Positions 43,552 through 52,453 of a stretch of 64,000 nucleotides of DNA are shown here, one piece after another (the stretch's first letter is position 1; each line of letters begins with the position of its first letter). This stretch comes from Palsa-1150 sp036490515 (GTDB taxonomy: Bacteria > Myxococcota_A > Polyangia > Polyangiales > Polyangiaceae): assembly GCA_036490515.1 (NCBI GenBank), contig DASXDU010000007.1, positions 284,620 to 348,619 on the forward strand, in the 5' to 3' direction. Under the pieces are notes generated by a model. That model made no database searches and had not been told where the DNA came from. It saw only the letters and a program-made list of their open reading frames with translations. A program made the translations under genes and the position numbers.

Positions 43552-44835
43552 ATGTCGACCGCCGCCATCAAGCTCGAGACCCACGCCGAGGAGCGCCTGC
43601 AGGCCAAGCGCTTCGAGGGCATCGTCCGACCGTACGCCAAGGCGGACGTGGAGCGGCTGCGCGGGTCGGTGCAGATCGAGCACACCTTTGCCCGCATGGG
43701 GGCAAAGCGCCTCTGGGAGCTGCTCAACACGGAGGCCTACGTGCCGGCGCTCGGCGCGCTCACGGGCAACCAGGCGGTCCAGATGGTTCGCGCCGGCCTC
43801 AAGGCCATCTACCTCTCCGGGTGGCAGGTCGCCGCCGACGCGAACACCGCCGGGCAGATGTACCCGGACCAGTCGCTCTACCCCGTCAACAGCGTCCCCA
43901 CCGTCGTGAAGAGGATCAACGCCGCGCTCCAGCGCGCCGACCAGATCGAGCACGCCGAGGGCAGCGGCGGGGGCACCCACTGGTTCGCGCCCATCATGGC
44001 GGACGCCGAGGCCGGCTTCGGGGGCCCGCTCAACGCGTACGAGCTGATGAAGTCGATGATCGAGGCGGGCGCCGCGGGCGTCCACTTCGAGGACCAGCTG
44101 GCGAGCGAGAAGAAGTGCGGCCACATGGGCGGCAAGGTGCTCGTGCCGACGAGCCAGTTCATCCGCAACCTCGTCGCGGCGCGCCTCGCGTCGGACGTGT
44201 GCGGTGTCCCCACGATCATCGTTGCGCGCACCGACGCGGACAGCGCGAAGCTCATCACGAGCGACGTCGACGAGCGCGATCGCCCGTTCATCCTCGACGA
44301 GGAGCGGACACCCGAAGGGTTCTTCCGCATGAAGAACGGCGTCGAGACGGCGATCGCGCGGGGCCTCGCCTACGCGCCGTACGCGGACATGGTCTGGTGC
44401 GAGACGAGCACGCCCGATCTCACGCTCGCGCGCCGCTTCGCCGAGGGCATCCACGCGAAGTACCCCGGCAAGCTCCTCGCCTACAACTGCTCGCCGAGCT
44501 TCAACTGGAAGAAGAACCTCGACGACGCGACGATCGCCCGGTTCCAGCACGAGCTCGGAGACATGGGCTACAAGTTCCAGTTCGTCACGCTCGCAGGGTT
44601 CCACGCCCTGAACTTCGCGATGTACGAGCTCGCGCGGAAGTACAAGGACCGCGGGATGGCCGCCTACAGCGAGCTCCAGCAGTCCGAGTTCTCCGCCGAG
44701 GCCCACGGCTACTCCGCGACGCGTCACCAGCGCGAGGTCGGGACGGGGTACTTCGATCAGGTGGCGGAGGTCATCTCGGGTGGCCGCGCGTCGACGCTGG
44801 CGCTCGAAGAGTCGACGGAAGCCCACCAGTTCTGA
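43552..44835 (+). CDS. aceA: isocitrate lyase
   Basis: 427 residues from ATG 43552, with GGAGAG at 43540-43545. It cleaves isocitrate to glyoxylate and succinate, the entry step of the glyoxylate shunt. The active-site motif KKCGHMGGK is at 187-195 with catalytic Cys189; the Mg-binding DAEAGFGG is at 151-158; and the C-terminal lid ends in ALEESTEAHQF. All key residues are intact. The stop is followed 21 bases later by a lipoprotein gene. Together with aceB this allows growth on acetate or fatty acids. Confidence 0.97.
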   Translation: MSTAAIKLETHAEERLQAKRFEGIVRPYAKADVERLRGSVQIEHTFARMGAKRLWELLNTEAYVPALGALTGNQAVQMVRAGLKAIYLSGWQVAADANTAGQMYPDQSLYPVNSVPTVVKRINAALQRADQIEHAEGSGGGTHWFAPIMADAEAGFGGPLNAYELMKSMIEAGAAGVHFEDQLASEKKCGHMGGKVLVPTSQFIRNLVAARLASDVCGVPTIIVARTDADSAKLITSDVDERDRPFILDEERTPEGFFRMKNGVETAIARGLAYAPYADMVWCETSTPDLTLARRFAEGIHAKYPGKLLAYNCSPSFNWKKNLDDATIARFQHELGDMGYKFQFVTLAGFHALNFAMYELARKYKDRGMAAYSELQQSEFSAEAHGYSATRHQREVGTGYFDQVAEVISGGRASTLALEESTEAHQF

Positions 44836-44856
44836 GATCGGTGCGATGATCGCGGC

Positions 44857-45717
44857 GTGCGTCTGACGCTCGCCGCCCTCGCGCTTCTCGCCGGCTGCGG
44901 GGCCCGCACGGAACCGGCGGATCTGGGCGGGAGCCCGATCGCACCGGCAGACGGGGGAGTGACCGACGCAGGGATCCCCGGCGTCGACGCTCCCTTCGAC
45001 GCCGCGCCGGCGTGCGAGGCGGGCACGATCGAGGTGGCTTACGTCCTCGACGGCGAGGAGAACCTCTATCGCTACGATCCGCAGACCGGGCAGGCGATCT
45101 TGCTCGGGCCTCTTTCGTGCGGGGACGGCAACGTCGCGTGGACGATGACCGCGACGCGCGATCACGCGTACGTCGTCTACACGGACTGGACGATCTACGT
45201 GGTCGACCTCGCGACGCTGGTCTGCACGCCAACGGCGTTCCAGGCGGGGCAGCTCGGGCTGGAGGACGAGTTCGGCGTCGCCGCCGTCCCGGGTCCTTCC
45301 GGCGATCGCATCTTCTACTACGGGACGCCGTCGGACGTGGGCGCGCCCATCCTCGCGGTGAGCGATACGCAGTCGTTCGAGCTCACGGAGGTCGGCTCGA
45401 TCCAGCCGCCGCCGCCCGCGCAGGGAGGTTTCCCGGTGAACCTGACCTCGGACGGGAACGGGCACCTCTACGCGTACTCGCCTCTCGGCCTGGTGCAGGA
45501 GATCGACGAGGGGACGGGCAACGTCCTCCAGTCGGTCGACACCCGCGTCACCTCGACCGCGACGTGGGCGACGATCGCGTACGGCTCGACGCTCTACCTC
45601 TGGGCCGACACGGAGGTCTTCGGCTACGACCTCGGATCGCGGAGGCGCACGAGCGACTTCGAGGTCGGGATCGACGCGATCGGGGCGAGCGCCGTCACCG
45701 TGTGCGCGGGGCCGTAG
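44857..45717 (+). CDS. propeller-like lipoprotein
   Basis: 286 residues from GTG 44857; MRLTLAALALLAGCGARTEP has a lipobox with Cys14. An Asp/Pro/Ala-rich linker (GGVTDAGIPGVDAPFDAAPA) leads to a beta-rich domain with blades such as IEVAYVLDGEENLYRYDPQT, VYTDWTIYVVDLATLV and GDRIFYYGTPSDVGAP, as in a WD/YncE-like propeller. Function unknown. It lies just after aceA on the same strand, but lipoproteins of this kind are scattered, so a link to the shunt is not implied. Convergent with the GMC oxidoreductase gene; the 3' ends overlap by 23 bases. Confidence 0.75.
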   Translation: MRLTLAALALLAGCGARTEPADLGGSPIAPADGGVTDAGIPGVDAPFDAAPACEAGTIEVAYVLDGEENLYRYDPQTGQAILLGPLSCGDGNVAWTMTATRDHAYVVYTDWTIYVVDLATLVCTPTAFQAGQLGLEDEFGVAAVPGPSGDRIFYYGTPSDVGAPILAVSDTQSFELTEVGSIQPPPPAQGGFPVNLTSDGNGHLYAYSPLGLVQEIDEGTGNVLQSVDTRVTSTATWATIAYGSTLYLWADTEVFGYDLGSRRRTSDFEVGIDAIGASAVTVCAGP

Positions 45718-47239
45718 CGCGGCGGTCCGCAATCCCCTGCGCGATCCGGTGGGCGATCGCCATGATCGGGAGCTGGGAGTTCACGCCGATGCTGGTCGGG
45801 ATGACGCTGCCGTCGGCGACGAAGAGGTTCCGCGCGGCCCACGTCTCCCCGGTCGGCTGCACCACGCCCTCCTCGGGGCGCATGCTCATGCGCGCGGAGC
45901 CGAGGGGATGGAAGCTGACGCTCTCGGCGCGACGCGCGCTCGGTGGGGCCGCGAAGAACGAGGCTACGTCGGCGGGAGTCCGCATCGTGGGAGCGCCGAA
46001 GACGGGGAGGATGACCTCCTTCGCGCCGGCGGCGAACGCCATGTCGGCCAGGATGCGCATGGCGCGGAAGAGGCGAACTCGATCGCGCGCGCTCATGCGG
46101 TACGTGACGAGCGGCTCGCGCGAGAGCCAGCGGTGGACCCGGCCGCCGCCGTCGTCGTGGATCAGGGCGCCGAAGGCGGCGGTGAAGGGGAGGCGTCGGA
46201 CGTAGTCGCGGTGGCGCGCGGCAACGCCGGGGAAGCCGGCGGCGAGGAGACTCGGCGGGCCGAACGCGCTGATGAGGGTGATGCCGTCGCTGCGGAAGAA
46301 GTGATCGCTGTAGACGCTCTGGAATGCGCCGTCCCAGCCGTCGAGGCGCTCGTCGAAGAGGGCGAAGACGCGCGTCGAGGGGTGGAGGGTCAGGTGGCGC
46401 CCGAGGTGACGCGATCGGAGGCCGCTCCGTCGGAGGAGAAGAGGCGTGTGGAGCGCGCCGCACGCGACGACTACGAGGTCCGCCTCGACGTGGAACGGGA
46501 CCCCCGGTTCTCCCGTGCTCTCGCTGCGGAAGCGGCCTCGCACACCCACCGCTCGACCGCCTGCAATCTCCACGCGCTCGACGAGGGCGTCGGAGAGGAT
46601 GCGCGCCCCATTCGCCACGGCCTCCGGGAGCATCGAGACGTCGACGCTCATCTTCGCGCGGCGCGGGCAGCCGAAGTTGCAGCGCCCCTCGCCCCGGCAG
46701 CCGTGCGTGTTCCGGCGAAGGGGGCGCATGGGGATGCCGAGCTTGTCGGCGCCCTCCACGAAGAGGTCCGTCCCGCGGGAACGGAGCGCGTCGGGCACGG
46801 TCTCGACGTGCACGGCCGATTCGATGGCCCGGTAGTGTGGCTCGAGAGCCCGGGCTCCCATCGCGACCAGTCCGAGTCGCGAGACCCACTCGTCGTGGAC
46901 CTCCTCGGGGACGCGAAAGCACACTCCCCCCGTGAGGACGCTCGAGCCGCCGACGCACTTGCCGGACATCACGGCCACGAGCGGCGTCTCTCCGAGACCG
47001 ACCGCGGCCCCGAGCGCCGCCTCACGGGCGAGACGACGGAACGTGTTCGACGGCGTCATCGCTGCGTACTCTTCGGGGGCGTAGTAACCGCCCTCCTCGA
47101 CGACGACGACGTCACGCCCTGCGCGCGCGAGCTCCCGCGCTACGACGGCGCCCCCCGCACCGGATCCGACCACGACGACGTCGGCGCGCGTCACGAAGGG
47201 GCGCTCCACCGTCCTGCCTGCGAGGATCCCGTCGAGCAT
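45695..47239 (-). CDS. GMC-family oxidoreductase
   Basis: 514 residues from ATG 47239 (MLDGILAGRTVERPFVTRAD). FAD-binding GxGxxG lies in VVVGSGAGGAVVARELARAG; the GMC signature includes GKCVGGSSVLTGGVCFR. The middle has a Cys cluster (CRGEGRCNFGCPRRAKMS), which is seen in fatty-alcohol-oxidase-like members. The C-terminus carries SFHPLGSARM with the catalytic His and VNSQLPIMAIAHRIAQ with the conserved Asn. It should oxidise an alcohol with FAD; substrate unknown. Its start shares one base with the stop of a small partner gene (TGATG). Tail to tail with the lipoprotein at 44857, overlapping by 23 bases. Confidence 0.9.
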   Translation of the reverse strand: MLDGILAGRTVERPFVTRADVVVVGSGAGGAVVARELARAGRDVVVVEEGGYYAPEEYAAMTPSNTFRRLAREAALGAAVGLGETPLVAVMSGKCVGGSSVLTGGVCFRVPEEVHDEWVSRLGLVAMGARALEPHYRAIESAVHVETVPDALRSRGTDLFVEGADKLGIPMRPLRRNTHGCRGEGRCNFGCPRRAKMSVDVSMLPEAVANGARILSDALVERVEIAGGRAVGVRGRFRSESTGEPGVPFHVEADLVVVACGALHTPLLLRRSGLRSRHLGRHLTLHPSTRVFALFDERLDGWDGAFQSVYSDHFFRSDGITLISAFGPPSLLAAGFPGVAARHRDYVRRLPFTAAFGALIHDDGGGRVHRWLSREPLVTYRMSARDRVRLFRAMRILADMAFAAGAKEVILPVFGAPTMRTPADVASFFAAPPSARRAESVSFHPLGSARMSMRPEEGVVQPTGETWAARNLFVADGSVIPTSIGVNSQLPIMAIAHRIAQGIADRRATAPRTR

Positions 47240-47691
47240 CACTCGGCTGCCTGCGAGCTGACGAGCGGGAGGGCTCGAACCCAGCGCGTCCGTTCGGCGG
47301 AGTACCCGACGTCGGCGAGCTCGTCGCGGTGCTCGAAGTAGACGAGGCAGAGGATGGCCTTGTAGGCGGCGAACACGAGTACGACGGGGACGAAGCGCGA
47401 CGACTCCATCCGCTCGAGAACGCGGATCCGATCGGGGCACGGAAGTGACTCGAACGTCGCCGGGCGCCACACCAGCCAGAACGGCGCGAAGCGGATGACC
47501 TCGAGCATCAGGAGCAGTCCCAGTCGGAGCATCCTGCTCGCGTGACTGACGAACGAGTCGATGTCGTCGACGAAGGCTTCGAGCCGCGCGGCGTCGGGCC
47601 CGCGGTCGCACGTGAACATGGCCTCGGCGAGCGCCCGGACGAGCACTCGATGTCGGGCGAAGAAGGTCGTCCGCGTGAAGTCCCGGGGCAT
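47239..47691 (-). CDS. small partner of the GMC oxidoreductase
   Basis: 150 residues (MPRDFTRTTFFARHRVLVRA). It has a hydrophobic segment (LGLLLMLEVIRFAPFWLVW) near 58-76 and another (RFVPVVLVFAAYKAILCLVY) near 98-117, so it may be peripheral or membrane-bound. It is translationally coupled to the GMC gene by a 1-base overlap and so is probably a conserved subunit or chaperone. It lacks a Tat signal, unlike the gluconate dehydrogenase small subunit. No domain name can be assigned with certainty. Confidence 0.7.
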   Translation of the reverse strand: MPRDFTRTTFFARHRVLVRALAEAMFTCDRGPDAARLEAFVDDIDSFVSHASRMLRLGLLLMLEVIRFAPFWLVWRPATFESLPCPDRIRVLERMESSRFVPVVLVFAAYKAILCLVYFEHRDELADVGYSAERTRWVRALPLVSSQAAE

Positions 47692-47800
47692 CCGCGATTG
47701 CTTCGCAAGCGGCGTACCCCGGCTCCGCCGCGGCTGCCGAAAGAACGAGCGAGCGCCAGACCCCGTGACGGATCGGGGCCAACCGAGTCATTGTGTGGGC

Positions 47801-48535
47801 GTGCGAAGCGCGCTCCTGCCGACCCTTCTCGTTCTCGGTCTTCTCGGCTGCGGTGGCCGTACGAACCACGGGGGGGCGCCAGCGGACGCCGGCCAAGATG
47901 GGACCGCCGTCGCGACGGACGCGGCAGGGAACGATGCCGGAAGCATCTTCGACTCGTCGGCCGGGGACGAGGAAGCGTCGCCGGGGTGCGGGTTCTCTTG
48001 TGACGCCGGCGCCGCGACGGTGTGTCCGGCGGCGCCCCCCGCCCCCGGCGCGCCGTGCGTTGCGCCGCGCACGTGCGAGTACGGTTCGAGCTGGTTCCTG
48101 ACGTGCAATGCCGTGTTCCGTTGCCAGCCCACCGGCGGCGCAGGCGGGGAGCAGGGAACGTGGGTCGAGGAGTTCGACGGCGGTACGTGCCCGTGGCTCG
48201 ACGCGGGCGCGGGCTGCCCAGCCACCTGGGACGAGGCCCAGGAGGCCGACGCCGGCTTCGGCGAGTGTCCGTTCACGAGCTGCGTCTATCCGGAGGGGTT
48301 CTGCGGGTGCGGCGTCATGTGCGGCGGGGGAGGGGGCATCCACCGGCCGCGCGACGTGACGGGGATCTTCGCGTGCATCCCTTCGGTGCAGGGGTGCCCC
48401 GAGCCTCGCCCGCTCGGCGGCACTCCGTGCACCGGGACCGCGTCGTGCAGCTATGGCTTCAACTGTGGCTGCGGGCAGATCCAGCAGTGCAGCGGCGGGT
48501 ACTGGTCGGTGGAGCCGGGCCCGCCCTGCCCGTGA
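47801..48535 (+). CDS. cysteine-rich lipoprotein
   Basis: 244 residues from GTG 47801 (RSALLPTLLVLGLLGCGG with lipobox Cys16); GTG 47795 adds two residues. After a linker with many Asp/Ala (PADAGQDGTAVATDAAGNDA), the mature part has about 24 cysteines in PAAPPAPGAPCVAPRTCEYG, FCGCGVMC and CNCGCGQIQQC-like runs. It resembles the Cys-rich lipoproteins seen in Myxococcota, like the one at 12654 though not clearly homologous. Function unknown. It is divergent from the GMC pair. The exact start is uncertain. Confidence 0.7.
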   Translation: MRSALLPTLLVLGLLGCGGRTNHGGAPADAGQDGTAVATDAAGNDAGSIFDSSAGDEEASPGCGFSCDAGAATVCPAAPPAPGAPCVAPRTCEYGSSWFLTCNAVFRCQPTGGAGGEQGTWVEEFDGGTCPWLDAGAGCPATWDEAQEADAGFGECPFTSCVYPEGFCGCGVMCGGGGGIHRPRDVTGIFACIPSVQGCPEPRPLGGTPCTGTASCSYGFNCGCGQIQQCSGGYWSVEPGPPCP

Positions 48536-48550
48536 GGTGCGCTGTGGGGC

Positions 48551-51500
48551 TCACGGCCCGGAGAGCCGATGTGGATCGAGGATGCGATCGGGGTACTTGC
48601 GCATCACGTCGACGCGGGTCGGCGGGATGAGCTGCTCGATCATCGGGTGAAACGTCGTGACGACGAGGGTTCCGAGGTGCACGCGGTTCTCCCCCGCGTT
48701 CCCTCCGGCCACGATGGCGAGGCGCTCGCCCGTGCTCCTGCGGTAGGCGCCTAGATAGACCTCGTAGCTGCCGGGCAGCATCGTGAAAGGCGGAACCTGA
48801 AAGAGCGTCCGGTCCTCGAGAACTTGCCCCGCCTTCCAGCGGTCGGCCGGGTACATCCAGTCGCCCGGCACGTGGTCGGCGGGGATCTGCGCGCCCCCGC
48901 CGACGAAGTGGAGGAAGAAGTAGACGTCGCGAGGCATGGGGCCGGGGAGCTTCCACCACGTCGTCACGAACGCTTCGTGGCGCTCCGGGGTCGTGTGAGT
49001 CATCTCGGAGCCGAGCAGCTCGAGGCCTCCCGCGAAGGTGGCGTGAACGCCCGAAAGTTCCGCCGGCGGCGCGTCGAGCACCACCTCGCGCGGCGTCCGA
49101 TCCCAGAGGTCGCGGCGGCGCCAGAGCGCGAGGTAGTACGCGGCCGAACGCGGCCAGGTGCGAACCGGGACGTAGCGCTCGCGGAACCGCGGATCGTCCC
49201 AGAGGTGCCACTCGAAGGCGTTCGCTCCGTAGACGCTTCCGAACGCGCCGCCCGTGGGGTCCTCGTCGAACGCCTTCGCGACCTGTGTCTCCTCGCCGAG
49301 CGGCGTGTAGATCGTGAGGATGGTCCACTCCGGGTTGCGGGCGAAGAAGTAGTCACGCATCTGCGCCTCGTACCGGGCGGCCGTCTCGGCGTTCGTGGCC
49401 ACGAAGGCATGCAGGCCCATGTCGTGGCGGGCGTGCGCGACCGTCTTGTCGACCAGTCCCACGAAGTCGAGGAAATCGATGTCGGGCGCATGGTAGGGCG
49501 TCGACCCCATGTCCTGGAACGCGACGAGCCCGCCGGGGCGTTCGTGGCGCACCAGGAACTTCCCGAGGTCCGGGTGGAACGTACCGGCGAGATCGCCGTG
49601 CCCGTTGAACCCGTTCACTTCGCGGTACGTGAAGAGGAAGTTCGCGCGGCAGGCGACGACGACGGCGGCCCATCCCACGCACCACGCCGCGGTGCGTGCG
49701 GCCGGCACGGAGCCGCGTCGCTCGAGGGCGTTGACGACGGCGTCGAGCAGGTTCTGGATACCGAGCGCGGCGAGTACGCAGAGGAACGGCAGGGCAGGAA
49801 GGAAGAGGCGGTGCCACTGCATCTCGTCGACGCCCACGGACGCGTAGAAGGCGAGGAAGGCGACGACGATCGCGCCCATCGTGGCCTTCTCGAGCGTCCG
49901 CCTGCGGTTCGCGAACGCGAGCGGCGCCATCACGGCGAGGAGGCCGGTGTGGTTGAACGCGAACATGTCCGCGACCGTCTTGATCCCCTCGTGCCAGACG
50001 ATCCAGCCCGACGCCGTCTTCGCGTAGAACGTGTTGGGGATGAGCGTTCCGTAATAGAAGAAGCGGAAGGCGTGGCACGGGACGGTCACGGCGAGGATGC
50101 CGGCGACGTAGAGCCACTCCGCGCGCCTCACGCGCCGGGCGCGGACGGCGTCCACGACGAGTGGCAAGCCGACCAGGATCGCCATCAGGTGAAGCTCGGG
50201 ACGCGTCATCGCACCCGCGCCCATGATCAAGCCCGCGACGAGATACCGCCGCTCGTTGGCGGCGGCGCTGCGCGCCCGCCAGAGGACGAACGCGCCGGCG
50301 ATGGGCAGCAGCGAAACGAGCGGCTGCTCGAGGCCGCTCTTCGCCCAGAGCACGAAGCTCGCGGACGTGGCGAGCCATAGCGCGCCCCACATCTGCGTCA
50401 GCATCCTGCGGTCGCCGTTCACCCACGCCGTCAACCGGCCCGTCACGACGAGGCAAGCGATTCCGAGAAGCGTCCCGAGGACCTCGCACACCTGGAAGAG
50501 GTCCCACCCGAGGGCCTCGAACGGTGCGAGCACGAAGACCCAGAGGAAGTTCGTGAACCCCTCGACGCGCTCGCCGTGATTGAAGACGAGGCCCTGCCCG
50601 GTGACGAGGTTGTGCGCGTACCGGAAGGAGATGTACGCGTCGTCCTTCACGAACTCGAGGACGACGAGGATCCCGAGGAAGAAAAGAACGGCCGGCACGG
50701 CGAGGACGAGGAAGCGCACGGCGCGGCTGAGGCGGTCGTCGGCTTCGGTCTCGTCGTCCACGTCCGTAGACGTCTCGGCGCGCCGGCGCCGGAGCAGCAG
50801 CGCGGCCACGCCCGACGCGATGCCAATCGGGAGGAGCCAGGGCGCCCAGAGGCGCCAGAGCTCCAGCCGCGTGCGCATGTGGATGTCCGCCCCGGTGACG
50901 GTGCGGTCCGATCCGTCGGCGTCCTCGGTCACGACGTCGACGGTGCCGAGGAGCACCCGGTCGTCCGGCGAAGGCGGATCGAGGACCCGCAGTCGATGTC
51001 CAGACGTCCGATCGTAGAGACCCGTGTAGACCGCGTAGCGTCCCGGCTTGTCCTTCCCGTCGACGGGGATGCGTACGGTGTGCACGACCTCCTGGGCACC
51101 CCACCCGGTCGCGGGGGTGGGCGGTGCAGCGTCACCGGAGTGACGGGCCGCGTCGACCCCGCCGGCTTCCGCCTCGACGTGCACGAAGATCCAGTAGTCC
51201 GCGTCGAGCGCGCGCTCGGCGCGGTATCGGAGGGTCAGCGTGAGGGTGCCGCCGGCGGTCACCTCCCGCGCCATCGTCGCGCTCTCCAGAACGAGCCCCT
51301 GCGCGAAGCGCACGCTCCCGCCGTGGAGGTACCAGGCGAACGCAGCGCACGCGACGGCGAGGATGAGGAGAGCGATCGGGCCACGTCCGCGCCTTCGAAG
51401 GCCGGGAGGGGGAGCAGCGCTCTGCGAGGACGGCTCGGCTGTCGTCGCGCTCGCCGCTGCCTCCGAGGGCTCGACCGGCGCGGACGGTGCAAGCGCGCGC

Positions 51501-51562
51501 GTCGCGCGAACGTCGCCCCTCGCCGGCTTCGATCCCACGCTACGTCCCTTCGTTCTTCCCAT
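48551..51562 (-). CDS. large membrane protein with GT-C glycosyltransferase signature
   Basis: 1003 residues from ATG 51562 (MGRTKGRSVGSKPARGDVRA). A first membrane helix (GPIALLILAVACAAFAWYLH) near 60-80 precedes a ~150-residue beta-rich extracytoplasmic domain. Then follow about ten helices. The loop after them, VKDDAYISFRYAHNLVTGQG followed by LVFNHGERVEGFTNFLW, matches the DDAYISFRYA...GLVFNPGERVEGFTN signature of AftB-like arabinosyl and related GT-C transferases, with the two Asp as catalytic candidates. A second soluble beta domain of ~350 residues ends the protein. Most likely a polyprenyl-phosphate-sugar dependent glycosyltransferase. Divergent from the methyltransferase by 99 bases. 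Confidence 0.8.
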   Translation of the reverse strand: MGRTKGRSVGSKPARGDVRATRALAPSAPVEPSEAAASATTAEPSSQSAAPPPGLRRRGRGPIALLILAVACAAFAWYLHGGSVRFAQGLVLESATMAREVTAGGTLTLTLRYRAERALDADYWIFVHVEAEAGGVDAARHSGDAAPPTPATGWGAQEVVHTVRIPVDGKDKPGRYAVYTGLYDRTSGHRLRVLDPPSPDDRVLLGTVDVVTEDADGSDRTVTGADIHMRTRLELWRLWAPWLLPIGIASGVAALLLRRRRAETSTDVDDETEADDRLSRAVRFLVLAVPAVLFFLGILVVLEFVKDDAYISFRYAHNLVTGQGLVFNHGERVEGFTNFLWVFVLAPFEALGWDLFQVCEVLGTLLGIACLVVTGRLTAWVNGDRRMLTQMWGALWLATSASFVLWAKSGLEQPLVSLLPIAGAFVLWRARSAAANERRYLVAGLIMGAGAMTRPELHLMAILVGLPLVVDAVRARRVRRAEWLYVAGILAVTVPCHAFRFFYYGTLIPNTFYAKTASGWIVWHEGIKTVADMFAFNHTGLLAVMAPLAFANRRRTLEKATMGAIVVAFLAFYASVGVDEMQWHRLFLPALPFLCVLAALGIQNLLDAVVNALERRGSVPAARTAAWCVGWAAVVVACRANFLFTYREVNGFNGHGDLAGTFHPDLGKFLVRHERPGGLVAFQDMGSTPYHAPDIDFLDFVGLVDKTVAHARHDMGLHAFVATNAETAARYEAQMRDYFFARNPEWTILTIYTPLGEETQVAKAFDEDPTGGAFGSVYGANAFEWHLWDDPRFRERYVPVRTWPRSAAYYLALWRRRDLWDRTPREVVLDAPPAELSGVHATFAGGLELLGSEMTHTTPERHEAFVTTWWKLPGPMPRDVYFFLHFVGGGAQIPADHVPGDWMYPADRWKAGQVLEDRTLFQVPPFTMLPGSYEVYLGAYRRSTGERLAIVAGGNAGENRVHLGTLVVTTFHPMIEQLIPPTRVDVMRKYPDRILDPHRLSGP

Positions 51563-51661
51563 CGTCCGGCTCGAGCTTGAAGGCCACCGTGACGGCGCCA
51601 CGAAAGCAGGGGGAGACTACACGATGCGGGCGGCCCTGAAGACCGGGGTATCGTTGGAGGG

Positions 51662-52453
51662 ATGAGCGGCGTCTGGGAAACCCATTCCCGCCTCTGGAGC
51701 CTTCTCGGCCCGCCGCTGCGGCCATCTCCAGAAGACACGGCGGTCGTCGAAGCAATCGCGCGACGGGTGAACCCGCGCGCGGTCCTCGTCCTCGGGGTGA
51801 CACCCGAGACCGTCCGCGCTGCGTGGACTCCGGAGACATCCATACTCGCGGTCGATGCCTCGCCGGACATGATCGCCAACGTGTGGCGGGCCCCGTCCGG
51901 CGCTCGCGCCATCCAGGGCGACTGGCGCGCGCTGCCGCTCGCTGCCGCAAGCGTCGACCTGGTGGCAGGCGACGGCGTGACCACGGTTCTCGCCCACCCG
52001 GACGAGCACCGCACCCTGTTCCTCGAGGCGCGCCGCGTGCTCACCCCGGGCGGGCGGCTCGTCCTCAGGGTCTTCCTCCCAGGTTCGCCACCGGAGAGCC
52101 CCGCCGACGTCGTCCGCGACCTGCGCGCGGGGCGCATCCGTGGATTTCATGCCTTCAAGTGGAGGCTCGGTGCTTCGCTCGCGAGAAGCGCGGTGGTCCG
52201 ACTCGGGGACGTGTGGAACGCGTGGCGGGAGCTCGTCCCGGATGCGACATCGCTCCTCGCCGAGCTCGGGTGGAGCGAGGAGCTCGTCGCAACGGTCGAC
52301 GCGTATCGCGATCGGCCGGAGCTCTATGCGTTTCCCGCCGAGGACTCGTTCCTCGAGTCCGCGCGCGACCTGTTCGTCGTGGAGTCACGCCACGTCGGCA
52401 CCTACGAGCTCGCGGAACGGTGCCCGACGCTGGTCCTGCGTGCGCTCACCTGA
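51662..52453 (+). CDS. class I SAM-dependent methyltransferase
   Basis: 263 residues from ATG 51662, directly after TTGGAGG. The Rossmann core is AVLVLGVTPETVRAA (motif I, where Gly-rich is relaxed), SILAVDASPDMIAN (motif II Asp), AIQGDWRALPLAAASVDLVA (motif III/IV) and LFLEARRVLTPGGRLVLRVF (post-motif helix). Substrate is unknown. The C-terminal 90 residues (LARSAVVRLGDVWNAWRELV) are helical and might bind the substrate. Its 3' end overlaps by 8 bases the convergent ATP-grasp gene, so the two are head-on but close; no operon. Confidence 0.82.
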   Translation: MSGVWETHSRLWSLLGPPLRPSPEDTAVVEAIARRVNPRAVLVLGVTPETVRAAWTPETSILAVDASPDMIANVWRAPSGARAIQGDWRALPLAAASVDLVAGDGVTTVLAHPDEHRTLFLEARRVLTPGGRLVLRVFLPGSPPESPADVVRDLRAGRIRGFHAFKWRLGASLARSAVVRLGDVWNAWRELVPDATSLLAELGWSEELVATVDAYRDRPELYAFPAEDSFLESARDLFVVESRHVGTYELAERCPTLVLRALT

